This document shows positions 34,758 through 45,297 of a stretch of DNA of 64,000 bases, piece after piece (the stretch's first letter is position 1; each line of letters opens with the position of its first letter). The notes under the pieces were generated by a model that was not told where the DNA came from, searched no databases, and was given only the letters and a program-made list of their open reading frames with translations. A program made the translations under genes and the position numbers. The stretch lies in NCBI GenBank assembly GCA_030374735.1, contig JASCIV010000001.1, forward strand, positions 62,001 to 126,000. The letters are read 5' to 3'. This DNA is from Gracilaria caudata (lineage: Eukaryota > Rhodophyta > Florideophyceae > Gracilariales > Gracilariaceae).

Positions 34758-37700
34758 TTAAGAGGAAAGTTGTTTCGCCCAATCATACGGCCGTCCATAG
34801 TCCATAAATATCTCCTCTCCTTCTTCAATATCTCGTGCTGCTATAATAGAAAGAAGTTGAGGAGCTTCCAAATTTCCTCAAGGACGTCGTTCCTCGCTTT
34901 GTTCTCTCAATGGAGGCATTATTATCCCTCCATCCTCCAGGAGGTACCGGACCATCTTTCTCGGGGTCCCCTTCAACGTACCTGGCGTCATTGATATAAC
35001 CAGCTGCACAAAAAGGTGTAGGAACCACCCATACTACAGGTTTTTTCCTGTCTCCACCGCTATTTTTAGTGAGAATGAGAAACACATCCCCTTCCAATTC
35101 CGTTTCGATACAATACTTGCGAAAACGTTCCGCTGTGACGCCAAGCATTCCTTTTTTGTATGTAGTATGAGTCTTATCACGGTTACTTAGGTTGTGATAC
35201 ACTAATGTACCATAGAAATGACAAATGACATCATTTTCTTTGAAAGCGGTAGTGGCGAACACGCCCAAACCGGCTTTGGGGTGTTTGATGGTATACTTCG
35301 CTATAGTCACAGAGGAACAACTAGCATCCTGCGCGAGAAGAGACCGACTGTCGACACGATCGAGAGCCCCGCGGTACTTCTCGGGCCAGTCACCAACAGC
35401 TTTGTTACACGCGAGGTGAAAGAGAGACTTATCCAACCACACGTTTTGTAAGAATATAAGTATATGTCGAGGAAGACGTTGATACTGAGGAAACTTGCCA
35501 GGTGGTCTCCATGCTTTGCTAACCCTTGTCGTCAGCGGGTAGGCTTCAACCACACGGGATGCCGATTGCAACGTGCTTTGATCAACGGAAATATCCGTGG
35601 TTCCATCGTTGATGACACGGGCAAGGTGTAGCGTCATATGATGGGTAGCATGTTCAAAGCATGCACCGTCTAGCTCGCACCCTATGAACTTCCTGTGCTT
35701 CGGTAGTGACAAACATGCCATTCCAGTGGTGCATGTTCCAGCAAATGCGTCAACTACCTTGTCCCCTGGCTTTGTAAATCGGGATATGAGTTCCTTCATG
35801 AGCTCTCTCGACTTCTGTTCCGGCCGGATGATCTGGGTCTTCCACCCATCCTTCGTCTTCACTCTCCAAGTCAACAGTTCTCCCTTAGACCTCTTCGGAA
35901 CGTTATTCACCACATTTTTGTATGGTTCGACTGTAGACGGGACGTATTGAAAACTTTCTAAAGACACCATACTCCGTTCCTCCTCCGAAGTAAGACCTCT
36001 TCTCACACCATGGATAGCATAATCCGTGACTGATATCAATGAATGGACACGGGTGGGGTTCTGATTGTGATTCCCAGGTTCCCATATAAACACGATTGGA
36101 GTCTTGTCCACACGGAATATAGGTTTGAATCTTTCCTCGTTGACGCGCTTTCCATTTCGAGCAACGGCTACTCTCTCCTTCCTCACTGTGTCATTCATAA
36201 TTTCAAACCACTTTGGAAACTGCTCCACTGCACAGAAGTTTATGAAGTGTCCCCCAGGGCGCAGGACATCATTGATCGTGCCAGCCGCTCGCCCCATATC
36301 CTTTTCAGTGATGACATCATGGTCGCTGTTGCTCTTTCCTTGGCGACGCCGCGTATTGAACGGTGGGTCCGTCAGAACGAGCTGAGCATCTCCCAGAGTG
36401 AGGGTACTTTCCATTCTCAAAGACTCGTGCGTTACAACTAGGTCCTTCTGGTTGCAATTGTATAAAACAGAGTAAGAGGTCCTCATCAATTCGTTCAGCT
36501 GCTTCATTGCATTTTGCAGAAAACGACCCTTTGCGAACTTTGGAGGCTCGACAGTTCTATCCGGAGTGTCAAACTTTGAAGGAACGGGAACAGGAGCTGG
36601 TTCGAAATCATCTTCGTCTGACGACACCAAGTTCACGGGTGCCTGAACTATTTCTATATCCGCATTCGATGCCTCAGCCCTAGCACAGCCTGTGGCGTCT
36701 AGAATGGGTTTCCACAGGTCTTCTGCCAATCTATCGAACCGTTCAGGGAACTGTTTATCACGGGTGTGGCTTGGGTCTCGCGCTTTACGGTCCATGTCAG
36801 GAGTGAGTTGTTCTAGCGTAACCCAGCGCTCATGCTTGTTTCGCCCTTGCAGCGTATACAAACGTTCATGATTACACATACCATGAACGTCATCCAAGAA
36901 TTCTTTGGCCAGAATGCGAAGATTCGAATCAACATCATCACTGAAGGCGGCCACGACACCCCCTCTTTTCGTAGTAGGCTCCACGTTCTCCTCAAGACGA
37001 GTATGATGACTGAGAGGGCAGTATCCAATAGAACGATTGTCTAACACCTTAAACATCATGTTGTTTGTGTCGAACATGATGTACGGGTATATCATACTCT
37101 CAACGTCGTCAAACCCAAGGCCCCTAGCAAAAATGTCCCAAGCGTAAATCGTCCTCTCCACGGCGAATCCAGTACGTTGACAGGTCTCTTTTGAGAAGTT
37201 GGGAAAGCCCTCCAAGAAGATGCCAGGAGCTGCACCGGTTGTAAGACGGCGTTTCTTATTCTGCCTCCGGCTTTCTTTTTCCCTCATAATGTAAAGAAGG
37301 TTTGAAAGGTATAAAAGAATACCGAAGCGAGTTGGGCTTCTAACCGTTCTAAAAAACGTATCCGATTGACTCTTCACTACAGCCGTGAATGATCTGAGAA
37401 ACGGGGTCAAATAACATCGAGTCGGTAAGGCGTGCGGAGACCTCGATATCATCTTCATTATATCCCTCGTACGTGTATCAGAACTGTCATCGGTTTCGTC
37501 CAGAATTCTGCAAACCATGTACATCTGCTCCAATGGTTTCTTTCGGATCACCGTCTCCTTCAAATCTTCGATTTCGAAGTTCCCGAGGTTAGGAGACTGC
37601 ACTTCTGTCTCGAGAAACTGTCGTGCAAGGTCCAGACGTTCGTGGTTCTCTGCTGCGTATTGAGCAATTTTCCGAAAAGCGGCTTCTCTAGGGCGCCCTT

Positions 37701-37953
37701 TGTGGGGCCCCTCCTCGACGAAGGAGTCCCGCAAAGCGAAGAAAATGTCAGCGGACCGATACAATCGTTGCATGGTGTCACGATCTGTAGGCTCCATGAT
37801 GCGAGGTTGAGGCCGTACGAGTGCTTTAAATGTTCTTCTCGCGGCTTGCAAACTTCTTTTCAGAGAAGATAAGAGCGGTAGTAAACTGTTTGAATCGATG
37901 ACGGTATTACGAGAGCCAAAATGCTCGGAATCCTCACAGTAGACGTGCGACAC
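34758..37953 (-). CDS. DNA methyltransferase fused to a SET domain
   Basis: One frame of 1,042 codons starts with GTG at 37,953; the first ATG is 37,797, which I prefer. Residues about 1-470 have no named domain (a Cys/His-free helical region, then an acidic SSDEDDFEPAP linker). At about residues 530-750 is a DNA methyltransferase: QLVLTDPPFN is motif IV (DPPF), PGGHFINFC follows, and DKVVDAFAGTCTTGMACLSL is the AdoMet-binding motif I, giving the IV-then-I order of the beta class (N6-adenine or N4-cytosine). At about 890-1,020 is a SET domain: AGLGVFATTAFKENDVIC, GYINDARYV, then WRDNNASIE. The frame leaves the domain near 34,930. Another frame carries IIAARDIEEGEEIFMDYG, the classic SET end, to a stop at 34,758-34,760, so the last part is frameshifted. 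It is divergent from the 38.6 kb gene across a palindrome. Confidence 0.85.
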
Positions 37954-38092
37954 AACCGCTAGTACAAACGTTACGGACGTATTTGTGAATCAGTGCAGAG
38001 CAATATGTATAAAGCAACGTATGCGACGCAATAGAACACTACACGACCGCTGACGTACGCGGAGAACATAGACGAAGTTTGAAGTTTGAGGT

Positions 38093-38258
38093 TTTGATTT
38101 TGAGTGCCCGCGGGCCGAAAGTGCCCTGACCGTCAGGCCTAGCGCCCGCATGAGCTGGGTAACCCCTCAAATGGGGCTGTTTTGGGGGGTACCCGGCTCG
38201 TGCGGGCGCTAGGCCTGACGGTCAGGGCACTTTCGGCCCGCGGGCACTCAAGATCAAA
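38093..38258. repeat. 166-bp near-perfect palindrome between divergent genes
   Basis: The left arm starts TTTGATTTTGAGTGCCCGCG and the right arm ends with its complement. About 73 bases pair with only a few mismatches across a ~20-base loop containing TTTTGGGGGG. It is far more GC-rich than the flanking 200 bases. It sits in the middle of the divergent intergenic region (37,954-38,620) between the methyltransferase-SET gene and the ParB-like gene. Such a structure could be a bidirectional promoter/operator, a replication or resolution hairpin, or an inserted palindromic mobile element. I see no obvious short target duplication beside it. Confidence 0.9.
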
Positions 38259-38620
38259 CATTCTATTTTATGTTCCGTTCTCCCTACGGGGGGTACGGAA
38301 TCGTCTATTTCTTAGTTCCGTTCATTGTAGGAAGGGGTCCAAATGCGAATGGATGTGATTCAACGTATATACTAGTAGTGATCCTATATTCGTAATGCAA
38401 CCGAACTCTCGTAAACGAACGTGTCGAAAGCATATTCTCGTGAGCAAGAGTTTAAACATCTACGGGCGTGTGCGTAATCAGGCTCTCGACTTGGCTTCAT
38501 TGCTTGCACAGTACATTGGGAGGAGCTGCCAAAAGCGGGGGTGCCCATTGTAAGTCGTACACACAAGCAATTGAACCAGAGCATTCAACGTTGAACGTCG
38601 TTAACGTACAGTCTACGGCC

Positions 38621-41600
38621 ATGAGGAACGCGCGACGGAGTTCTCGAAGAAGAAGAATAACACCTCCGCAGCAGTCTGGTGGCCGTGGTGGCCCGATTGC
38701 TCCTGGTATGAAGGTGGATCTTGTCCTTGAATTTCAGAATGGGACCCAAAAGGTTGTTGGTCACGCCACTGCCTTTGACGAAAATGGTAGTTTCAAAACT
38801 TCGCTTCATGGTTCTGAACTGGAAAGCGTTTGTGTCGTAATATATCTCACTGAAATCACTGCTGATGGAACTCTACCTTATCCGTATATTTTTGGAGGCG
38901 TTGAGGGACCCCCTGAGACGTTAGGTGACATAGTGAGAGCGGGGACGTATGCATGGGATAAGGACATGCTGAGACCCCGTACTGATGATGCCGCTCAGAG
39001 TGAGGACCCGCAATCCGGAACTGTGGAGGCCGAGGCCGCTTCTGCCAGAGTGGTGGAGCCTGAGCAGGGGAAGGAGTCCATTCATGTGATCAGCAGTTCG
39101 GATGAGGAGATTGTGGAGGTGCAGAGAACGAAGAGTAAGGGCAAGAAGCGTAAGAAGAACGTCTTGGACCTCAATGTTACATCCATTGATATGACGGACT
39201 ACACTCAGCGGGCTGTAACTATCGATATCAAACACATAAATACACTGGAACAGAGCCTTCGTGGTATGAGTGAGATCCGCAAGGCGGAATCGATTAAGAA
39301 CTTCAGAAAACGGGGTATGCTTGGTGTGCTTGGGTTGATGAGTGTGACAGTTGCCCGTGAGACCGACATGAACAATGCGTTGAATGATGAGGAAAGAGTA
39401 CTCGTGAACTGCGTTCTGGTGGATGGAAAACACCGTCTGATGGCGTTATTACACGTTCTAGAATGACCCTCGCTGGAAGACTATAACAAAGAATGTGAGG
39501 GTTATGCTGTGGAGATGGACGGATGGGAAGCATGTCACGGAGAGCGAGATTTTGAGGCTTTGCGCACTCCTCAATGAGAAAAGTGAGGCTCTGTTGAAGA
39601 TGAGGTTTGCTGACAAAGTGCACTCTACGGTGAGTCTAATTAAGATCCTTGAACGTGAGCACGGAATATCTGCGTCAAAACTGGAGTCTCAGGAGGTCGC
39701 AGGTTGTCTGGAAAGCAGTTGTCTGATATCGGGGGCAGAGAAAAAGCAGTATATGCGTTATGCTGACCTTGCTTTAAAGCTGGTGAATACCCCTGGTATT
39801 GTGGAGAAATTTGAGGACATGTGTGAACACAATTCGAAGATAGCACTTACTCACTTCTCATACCCGGAGTTATACAAATTGGAAGCGCACGAGTTCTGGT
39901 TTGCTATGGAGTGTATACGTCGGCTTGTGGTGAAGGATCCCAAGACGCAAGGTTTGGGTAGATTCGAAGAAGTCCGTTCCTACTTCTTTGCACGGGCACT
40001 GGCAATGTATCGGGCAGCCCGGACGGTTGGTGCTGAGAAGAAGCTTACCCTTGAGCAGTTCTTCAAGCAATCTTTCAGAATCTCTGGTGATACGGGTCCT
40101 TTGATTACGGTTTCGGAGTTTGTATTTGGGCAGGTTGTGAATCTGAAGGTTCTTCCTCGTCGCCAGCTTCGTGAGGATGCCATCCAGCGAAATGGCAATA
40201 TGGTACGAAATAGGCTTCGCACATTCTTCGGGATTGAACCTCCGGGAGGGTTGAAAAAGAAGCCGAGATCTAAAATTGCTCAGCCGCCAGCTTCAAGTAC
40301 TAGGAAGGGTAAAGAAGAAGGTAACTGTGATGATGATGATGCTGTTTCCGTGGTTGATTTGCGGGGAGGAGCTGGACCGTCGGGTGTGCGAAGAAGTCGA
40401 AGGGTGGCAGCTCAGTCGAAGAGCCCCGATGAGGAGGGAGGTGTGTCACAGAAGAAGAGGTCCGGAAAGAAAGGAGGTTCCGTTGATCCATTTGAAGCGA
40501 TACTAGAAGAGATGGACATTGAGAACGAGATACAGCCATGCCAACCCCCGCGTAAGAAGCGCAAATTGTCTCTTTCGTCCAAGCTGGTGGACTTGTTTCA
40601 GAAGATGGACGTCGATGACCTCATGACGGAAATGAACGAGAAGGTGATGAGCAAGAAGGGGGTTAAGCTTATGGTGATGCAGGACGAAGACGAGGCGTTT
40701 GTGGATGATGAAGAAATGGAAGAAGGCGATGACGAAACGACCCTGGGTTTCGATGATGAGAATCCTGAAGAGCTCCCTGAGACGAATGGCTTACTGGAGA
40801 GGGGAGAGCCGTATAAAGGAGATGAATATCCAGCGTGGTGCAACTTGACGGTTGTGTGTCCAAGCCCATGGGGGGGAACGAACCATATTGCCCATAAGGA
40901 CCACTGGCTGAGAGCGATCCATATGGCTGTAGGACATCGATCTGAGCTTCTGAGTGAGGAGGACCTCAAATTTGTCCATCACTCTGTGTATTTGCATGCT
41001 TCGAGGGCAAGAAATCAGGAGCTGGGAACTACAAAAGGACCTGGTGTTGTGTTGCCGACTACTCGCCCAGCGAATGCCAGTGAGGAGGATGCTTTGTGGC
41101 TGGCTGCGATAGAGCGTGATGACTATGCGCTTGAGTTTCTCACACAGAAACGCAATGAAGTGCGGGAGAAGAGGTTTTGCGTACTGGATGGGTTCGCCAC
41201 AGATGCAATCATCCCGGAGATACAAGGTGTTTGGACGAGAAGCGATGCTTGTGATGTGTGCGGGAGGATGTTGAAGCATTTCAAAGAGGATTTTCATGCT
41301 CAGAAAGACCTCCGGATTGAAGCGAACCGAATCTTTTGGAATGCAATCATCAACACGGGCTTGTTTGCCGAGGATGACATGCAGAGACTGATTGCTCAAA
41401 CTCGATATATGATTACGAGATTGGGGCTTGTGGACAGGGTCGAGGAGCAAAAAGTGCTGAGATGGTTGGTGAGGAAGAGGGCTCTATTGCATGCTACAAT
41501 GGGACAAGTCGTGGCGGCGTTGCAACTGTGGAACAATAGAACGGCACAGACGAAGAGAATTTATGCGCCAAAGACTGGTGGTCGACTGCTGGCCACAACC

Positions 41601-42251
41601 CAAGGTTGCCCCCGCCAGACATTGCATACGGACTTCAAGGGTTTGGTGACATGGGAAACGATTGACACGGACAACCCCGGGTACTTTCTGATTGTGTCTG
41701 GGGAGAAACCGTTTCCGCTTTACGTGTGCGAGGAGAGTCATAAGCTTGCAGCTGGGGGATGAAACAATCGGAACACGTACTCCCAGCATACGGTCAAAAA
41801 GGTTATGGTTGCTCCGTACTCTATATTTATAGGGCGCAATGATGTGGTACATGCAGAGGCCGGTTCAAAGGATGCCATTCGGGATATGCCTGTACTGTTG
41901 AGGTATCACATGTACATGGTGCCAGAGGGCTACAAATTACCGGATGCGGTTCATCGTTTGAAAAGTTTCAATCCGACATTTGAAGAGAAGAGTGAGTTTG
42001 GGGAGGAAGAAGAGGAATTGAAGAAGGAATCGATGAAGAAGAATGTGAAGGCCCATGAGGAGAACGCAGAGGTGGAGGCAGAGAAGGGCGTTGAGGAGGA
42101 AGAGAGCGATCCTCCGTTTCAGATGGAGGAGGAGGAAGAGGAAGAGGGGGATGAAGTCGAGGATGAAGAGGAAGTACCAGATGACGAAGAAGAGGAAGAA
42201 GAAGATGAAGAATTTCGACCTGTAGGGCACCCGAGAGTTTTGGAGAGTTAG
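38621..42251 (+). pseudogene. ParB-like / zinc-motif / dioxygenase-like protein with acidic tail
   Basis: ATG at 38,621 (upstream codons are open but lack an ATG). One base-level shift at 39,461 and one in-frame TGA at 41,760-41,762 interrupt about 1,210 codons. N-terminal basic patch (RRSSRRRRI), then a beta-rich region. Residues about 185-300 carry TQRAVTIDIKHINTLEQSL, RGMLGVLGLMSV and VLVDGKHRLMALLHVL, followed by a helical LCALLNEKSE segment: the ParB/sulfiredoxin-like order with the conserved D-G-x-H-R. A long helical part follows, then acidic/basic linkers. CDVCGRMLKHFKEDFH at about 41,250-41,300 is a zinc-finger-like C-x2-C-x5-H-x5-H. Then RQTLHTDFKG (HxD), VVHAEAGSK (distal His) and LLRYHMYMVPEG (Arg) recall a double-stranded beta-helix 2-oxoglutarate/Fe(II) dioxygenase. 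Residues 1,130 onward are almost all Glu/Asp. Dioxygenase and ParB calls are motif-level inference. Confidence 0.6.
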
Positions 42252-42424
42252 AACACTCAGTGCTGTTGCGCTTGTGATTACGTTGTGCTGTTATGAACTC
42301 TGTATTGATACTCGTTATGCTTTTTTATGTTGACAACCTAATATGACCATCACGTGTGTGGTTCATGAACGCATATGCGTGAAGGTAAACCTAAGTTGTG
42401 TTTTTTATTTCTTATATGTATGTA
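42252..42424. other. Spacer between convergent genes; possible element edge
   Basis: AT-rich, with no repeat I can match to the left end of the element. If the 28-42 kb block is one transposon its right end should lie between here and 45.2 kb. Confidence 0.25.
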
Positions 42425-43275
42425 CTAACTGGGTTCCATGTCGTTAACGAAGACGTTGAGATAAGTTGTATGAAATGGTGCGGGGTCAACTTTGCCTTCA
42501 TTTCTTATTTCTTGAGAATGTTGGGAGAAATAGGCGTTTCTGAGAGCCAGCTCGGAGATGGAAGTTTGGAACTTTGCGAGCAGTTTTCCGTACGCCAAAA
42601 GCCGCTGAACCACCTGATCAGTATTGTACTCAATGTTTGTCTTCTCCGTCACAATGGAGAGGAGCTCCTTCATGATGGTACACACGACTGCTTCATGGAA
42701 GGTGGCTACTTCGTGCGTTGATATGTAACCATGGCAGACTCCGACAATGTCGAATGCGGAAATCCAGACAATTTCTCATAGTACGTCTTTGTGAAAGCGT
42801 CTTCGGAAACAATATGACAAGAGAGTTTTGCTGACCAGAAGCGTTCCGCAAATGCGGTAGCCCACTTCCCTGTCACAGCGGTGAGACCTAGAGGGCTGCA
42901 GAGGGTGATGCTGTCCTCTGAAGGGGCGCCTTTTCTGGGTATGGCGGCGTAAAGAACGGCTTTTGTGCAATTCTGGATCCCATGTTTACAAAGAAGCGGG
43001 AGAATGTTCCCGTTCTGGATGAAAACAAGATCTTCTCGCCGCTTTGGAGGAGTACATTCAATGACACTTTCCAAAGCAAACGTTCTGACACGTAGAAAGA
43101 TGGGACCTTCAGGGAGATGCTTCATACCCATGTAGTCTGCGCTCGACACGAAAATGTCTTTTGAATGACTGACACCTCGAAGCATTGTACTCATGCGGCC
43201 AAGTCCGACAATTATAGCTGGAGTTGATGGAGGAAATTCTGTGGCTGTGATGGCTTCCATTTCTGTAGAGGTCAT
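42425..43275 (-). pseudogene. NAD(P)-binding reductase-like (ketopantoate-reductase type), one shift
   Basis: ATG at 43,275. PAIIVGLGRMSTML is the N-terminal dinucleotide-binding region (family GxGxMG). RREDLVFIQNGNILPLL is the conserved QNG segment of ketopantoate-reductase-like proteins, and CTKAVLYAAIPRKGAP follows as the strand with the Gly. The frame shifts near 42.75 kb; the next frame reads VGVCHGYISTHEV and AVVCTIMKELL, the C-terminal helical domain of that fold. The frame is about 280 codons, normal for the family. Only one shift separates it from an intact gene. The exact substrate is unknown. It is a host-type gene lying beside, or inside, the element discussed above. Confidence 0.55.
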
Positions 43276-43839
43276 GATGTTCGAGATGGAAAGGATTCGC
43301 TTTAGGGCCTGGATGGGAGGGTAATGTCGTGTGTGGGGTGAAACGGGTGGGTATTTACATTGCCCTTCAGAGGCAAAGGGAAGAGCCCTCAGGATTCTTT
43401 CTGATCGTAAAATTACTTATGAAAAGGAACTTTGCGCGGATGCATGAAAGACCCTGTCCTTGGAAGAGTAAAGGTTCGCATTATATGAATCATTGGAACA
43501 TAGTTCATATAAAGTGGGTAAGTACGCAGAACTTTACTTATGAATACTGCTAAAAGTGTATTCAAATTTGAGAAGTAAGCGGTTGGATGGTTTTGGAAGA
43601 CAGTTAAATGTCATAAAGAGCCTCATGCTTCTTAGTTTTCTAATGTGTGAAAGGGGTGAGAGGTGTTCTATAAGAGGGGATTGTATTCATAAAAAGGCGA
43701 TGGGTTTGCAAACCGTGGGTCACGGGACTGATACGGTTTCAAAATGTACGCGTTTAGGCATCTGTGTTTCTCTGGATAGAATGAACTGGGGGACACGCAC
43801 TGTGCAATACGAAGTCTAATTGCAATAAATGGTACAAAA
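43276..43839. other. No supported gene
   Basis: Short frames only. The plus-strand promoter of the 43,840 gene and the minus-strand promoter of the reductase-like gene should both be here. Confidence 0.25.
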
Positions 43840-44277
43840 ATGAGTAGAACAAAAGAGTCAATATTCATGCTACCTGGTGCAGGGGTTGGGGTACCATGTA
43901 AAGTGCAGCTGCTGTTGTACCCTGACAGAGCTGATTTGAACTTTAACAGTGGCTTATTGCTAACTTTCGACAAAGTAACGGGAAATGGGCGGGCTAGGGG
44001 GCCTGAGAGGGACGTACGAAACTGGGCGCTGATGAGGGAGATGAGCGAATTGTGTAAGTTCGTTTCAGAGCATATTGATAGAGAGGATATGTTGTTGAAA
44101 AATCCTGATTTCTATCGAATGTTGTCTGGCAAAGTACACTTTGGGAGGTGCCTTCGTTCTGCACACGAAAGGGATGGGCATGGTTGGCTGAGGCGAATGG
44201 GTAGCCAGATTTGCGGGGACTCGCTGATGTTGTATTGTGTGTTGTGGATGCTTGCTCTTTTTTGTTGTATGGAGTGA
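43840..44277 (+). CDS. Unknown protein, 145 codons
   Basis: ATG at 43,840, open to 44,277. N-terminal region SIFMLPGAGVGVPCKVQLLL, then charged helical segments (MREMSELCKFVSEHIDREDM) and a hydrophobic C-terminus (LMLYCVLWMLALFCCME) that could be one membrane span. G/T-rich coding strand like the 44.3 and 52.5 kb genes. No family recognised. Confidence 0.35.
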   Translation: MSRTKESIFMLPGAGVGVPCKVQLLLYPDRADLNFNSGLLLTFDKVTGNGRARGPERDVRNWALMREMSELCKFVSEHIDREDMLLKNPDFYRMLSGKVHFGRCLRSAHERDGHGWLRRMGSQICGDSLMLYCVLWMLALFCCME

Positions 44278-44321
44278 TAAAACCGGCACTTGTGCATGTG
44301 CTATAGTCGGAGAACGGTTCT

Positions 44322-44930
44322 GTGAGCGCGTATGATTGGAGGGTGTTGACGGTGGGGGTAATTGAGTCGTTGCTGCATGTGTCTTTTACGGAAAGTTTGC
44401 AGTCTGTGCAGGAAGGGTTGTTTGGTTCGGTGGCTATAGAGCACTTTCACAGTGAGCGTCGGCTTGGGATTTGGGCTGCGTCATTGAATGAATTTGGGGC
44501 GTTTACGTTAAGTGGACTGTTGCTTGTGAACAGTTACATTGCTTTGAGTTTTCATTTGTTTCCGGAAGGGAGAGGGCTGGTGGATGCATTTAGGGTGAAC
44601 AGTGTTGCATTTTCTTCTGCAGGGTTTCTGTTGGGACTGGGTAACTATTGTCTACAGAGATGGCTTGTGCTGTGGAGCACAGGGAATGGTTCGAATCATG
44701 TTATGGATTTGCCACAAGAGAGGCGAACGGTGGGCAAAGTGCTGCAAATAGTTGTGCATAGTGGGGGTATTACATTGAAGTCGATGATGTTTATGAATGG
44801 GATGGGGAAGGCGGTGAAGCCATTCTTTCAGAGGTTTGTTCCGATTGTGAGTGCTCAATTGGTGAGCGATTCATTTTCGGATGGTTTGCGGAAACGCATT
44901 CCTATGAGCAGTGGTTCTGGGCCATTTTGA
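44322..44930 (+). CDS. Unknown protein, about 200 codons
   Basis: The frame begins at GTG; no ATG lies near the start, so the true start or a preceding exon is uncertain. It contains several hydrophobic stretches (FTLSGLLLVNSYIALSFHLF, SAGFLLGLGNYC) that could be membrane segments. G/T-rich coding bias is shared with the gene before it, from which it is separated by 44 bases and a frame change, so the two may be parts of one gene. No family recognised. Confidence 0.3.
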   Translation: MSAYDWRVLTVGVIESLLHVSFTESLQSVQEGLFGSVAIEHFHSERRLGIWAASLNEFGAFTLSGLLLVNSYIALSFHLFPEGRGLVDAFRVNSVAFSSAGFLLGLGNYCLQRWLVLWSTGNGSNHVMDLPQERRTVGKVLQIVVHSGGITLKSMMFMNGMGKAVKPFFQRFVPIVSAQLVSDSFSDGLRKRIPMSSGSGPF

Positions 44931-44940
44931 TACTGTAGAG

Positions 44941-45180
44941 TGCCAATAAATGGCCATGAATTGACTTTTGAGGCCGAAACATGGCCGCGCGATGGTCTTG
45001 TGGCACCGTACGATTTTTTACATATTTTTATTTGGAACAAAAAATGTCCGTTAGGTGAGCAACCGAATTCCAGTGGCCAGCAAGTAGCCGCGTTGCTCCC
45101 CAATCAGTACATGTTCGCCCACCCTTCGGATTCCTAGACATGGGAGCCTTTTTGCGAAAATGGCCGTCGCCGACGGGCGC
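44941..45180. repeat. GGCC-rich dispersed repeat, copy A
   Basis: It shares with 56,690-56,900 the order GAAA(C)ATGGCCGCG(C/T)GAT, a T run, a TGTCCGTtAgGTgaGcAAC block, AATTC(C)aGTGGCCAGCA and TTGCTCCCCAA. The similarity covers about 170 bases. Short GGCC words recur inside. It has no coding function and looks like a transposon terminal or MITE sequence. It lies directly before the unknown gene at 45.3 kb. Confidence 0.6.
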
Positions 45181-45297
45181 CTAACCTTGTACTCATCTCC
45201 CTCCCAAGCCCCATGTTGGCCGCGTTCACCTCTACCCATCCTGCCTCTTTATCCTTTAGCCCAGAATGAAGACCTCTACCTTGGTCAGAGATGAGCA

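Noticed and set aside
41937..42230. Phe/Leu-rich minus-strand frame
   Set aside because: It is the antisense of the Glu/Asp tail of the ParB/dioxygenase-like gene.
28230..42300. Integrated large DNA virus as the source of the methyltransferase and ParB-like genes
   Set aside because: No capsid, polymerase, packaging ATPase or other viral hallmark gene is visible, and transposase genes are directly adjacent; transposon cargo is the simpler reading.
44688..44710. GGTTCGAATC word like a tRNA T-arm
   Set aside because: No acceptor stem, anticodon arm or D-arm can be folded around it, and it lies inside an open frame.
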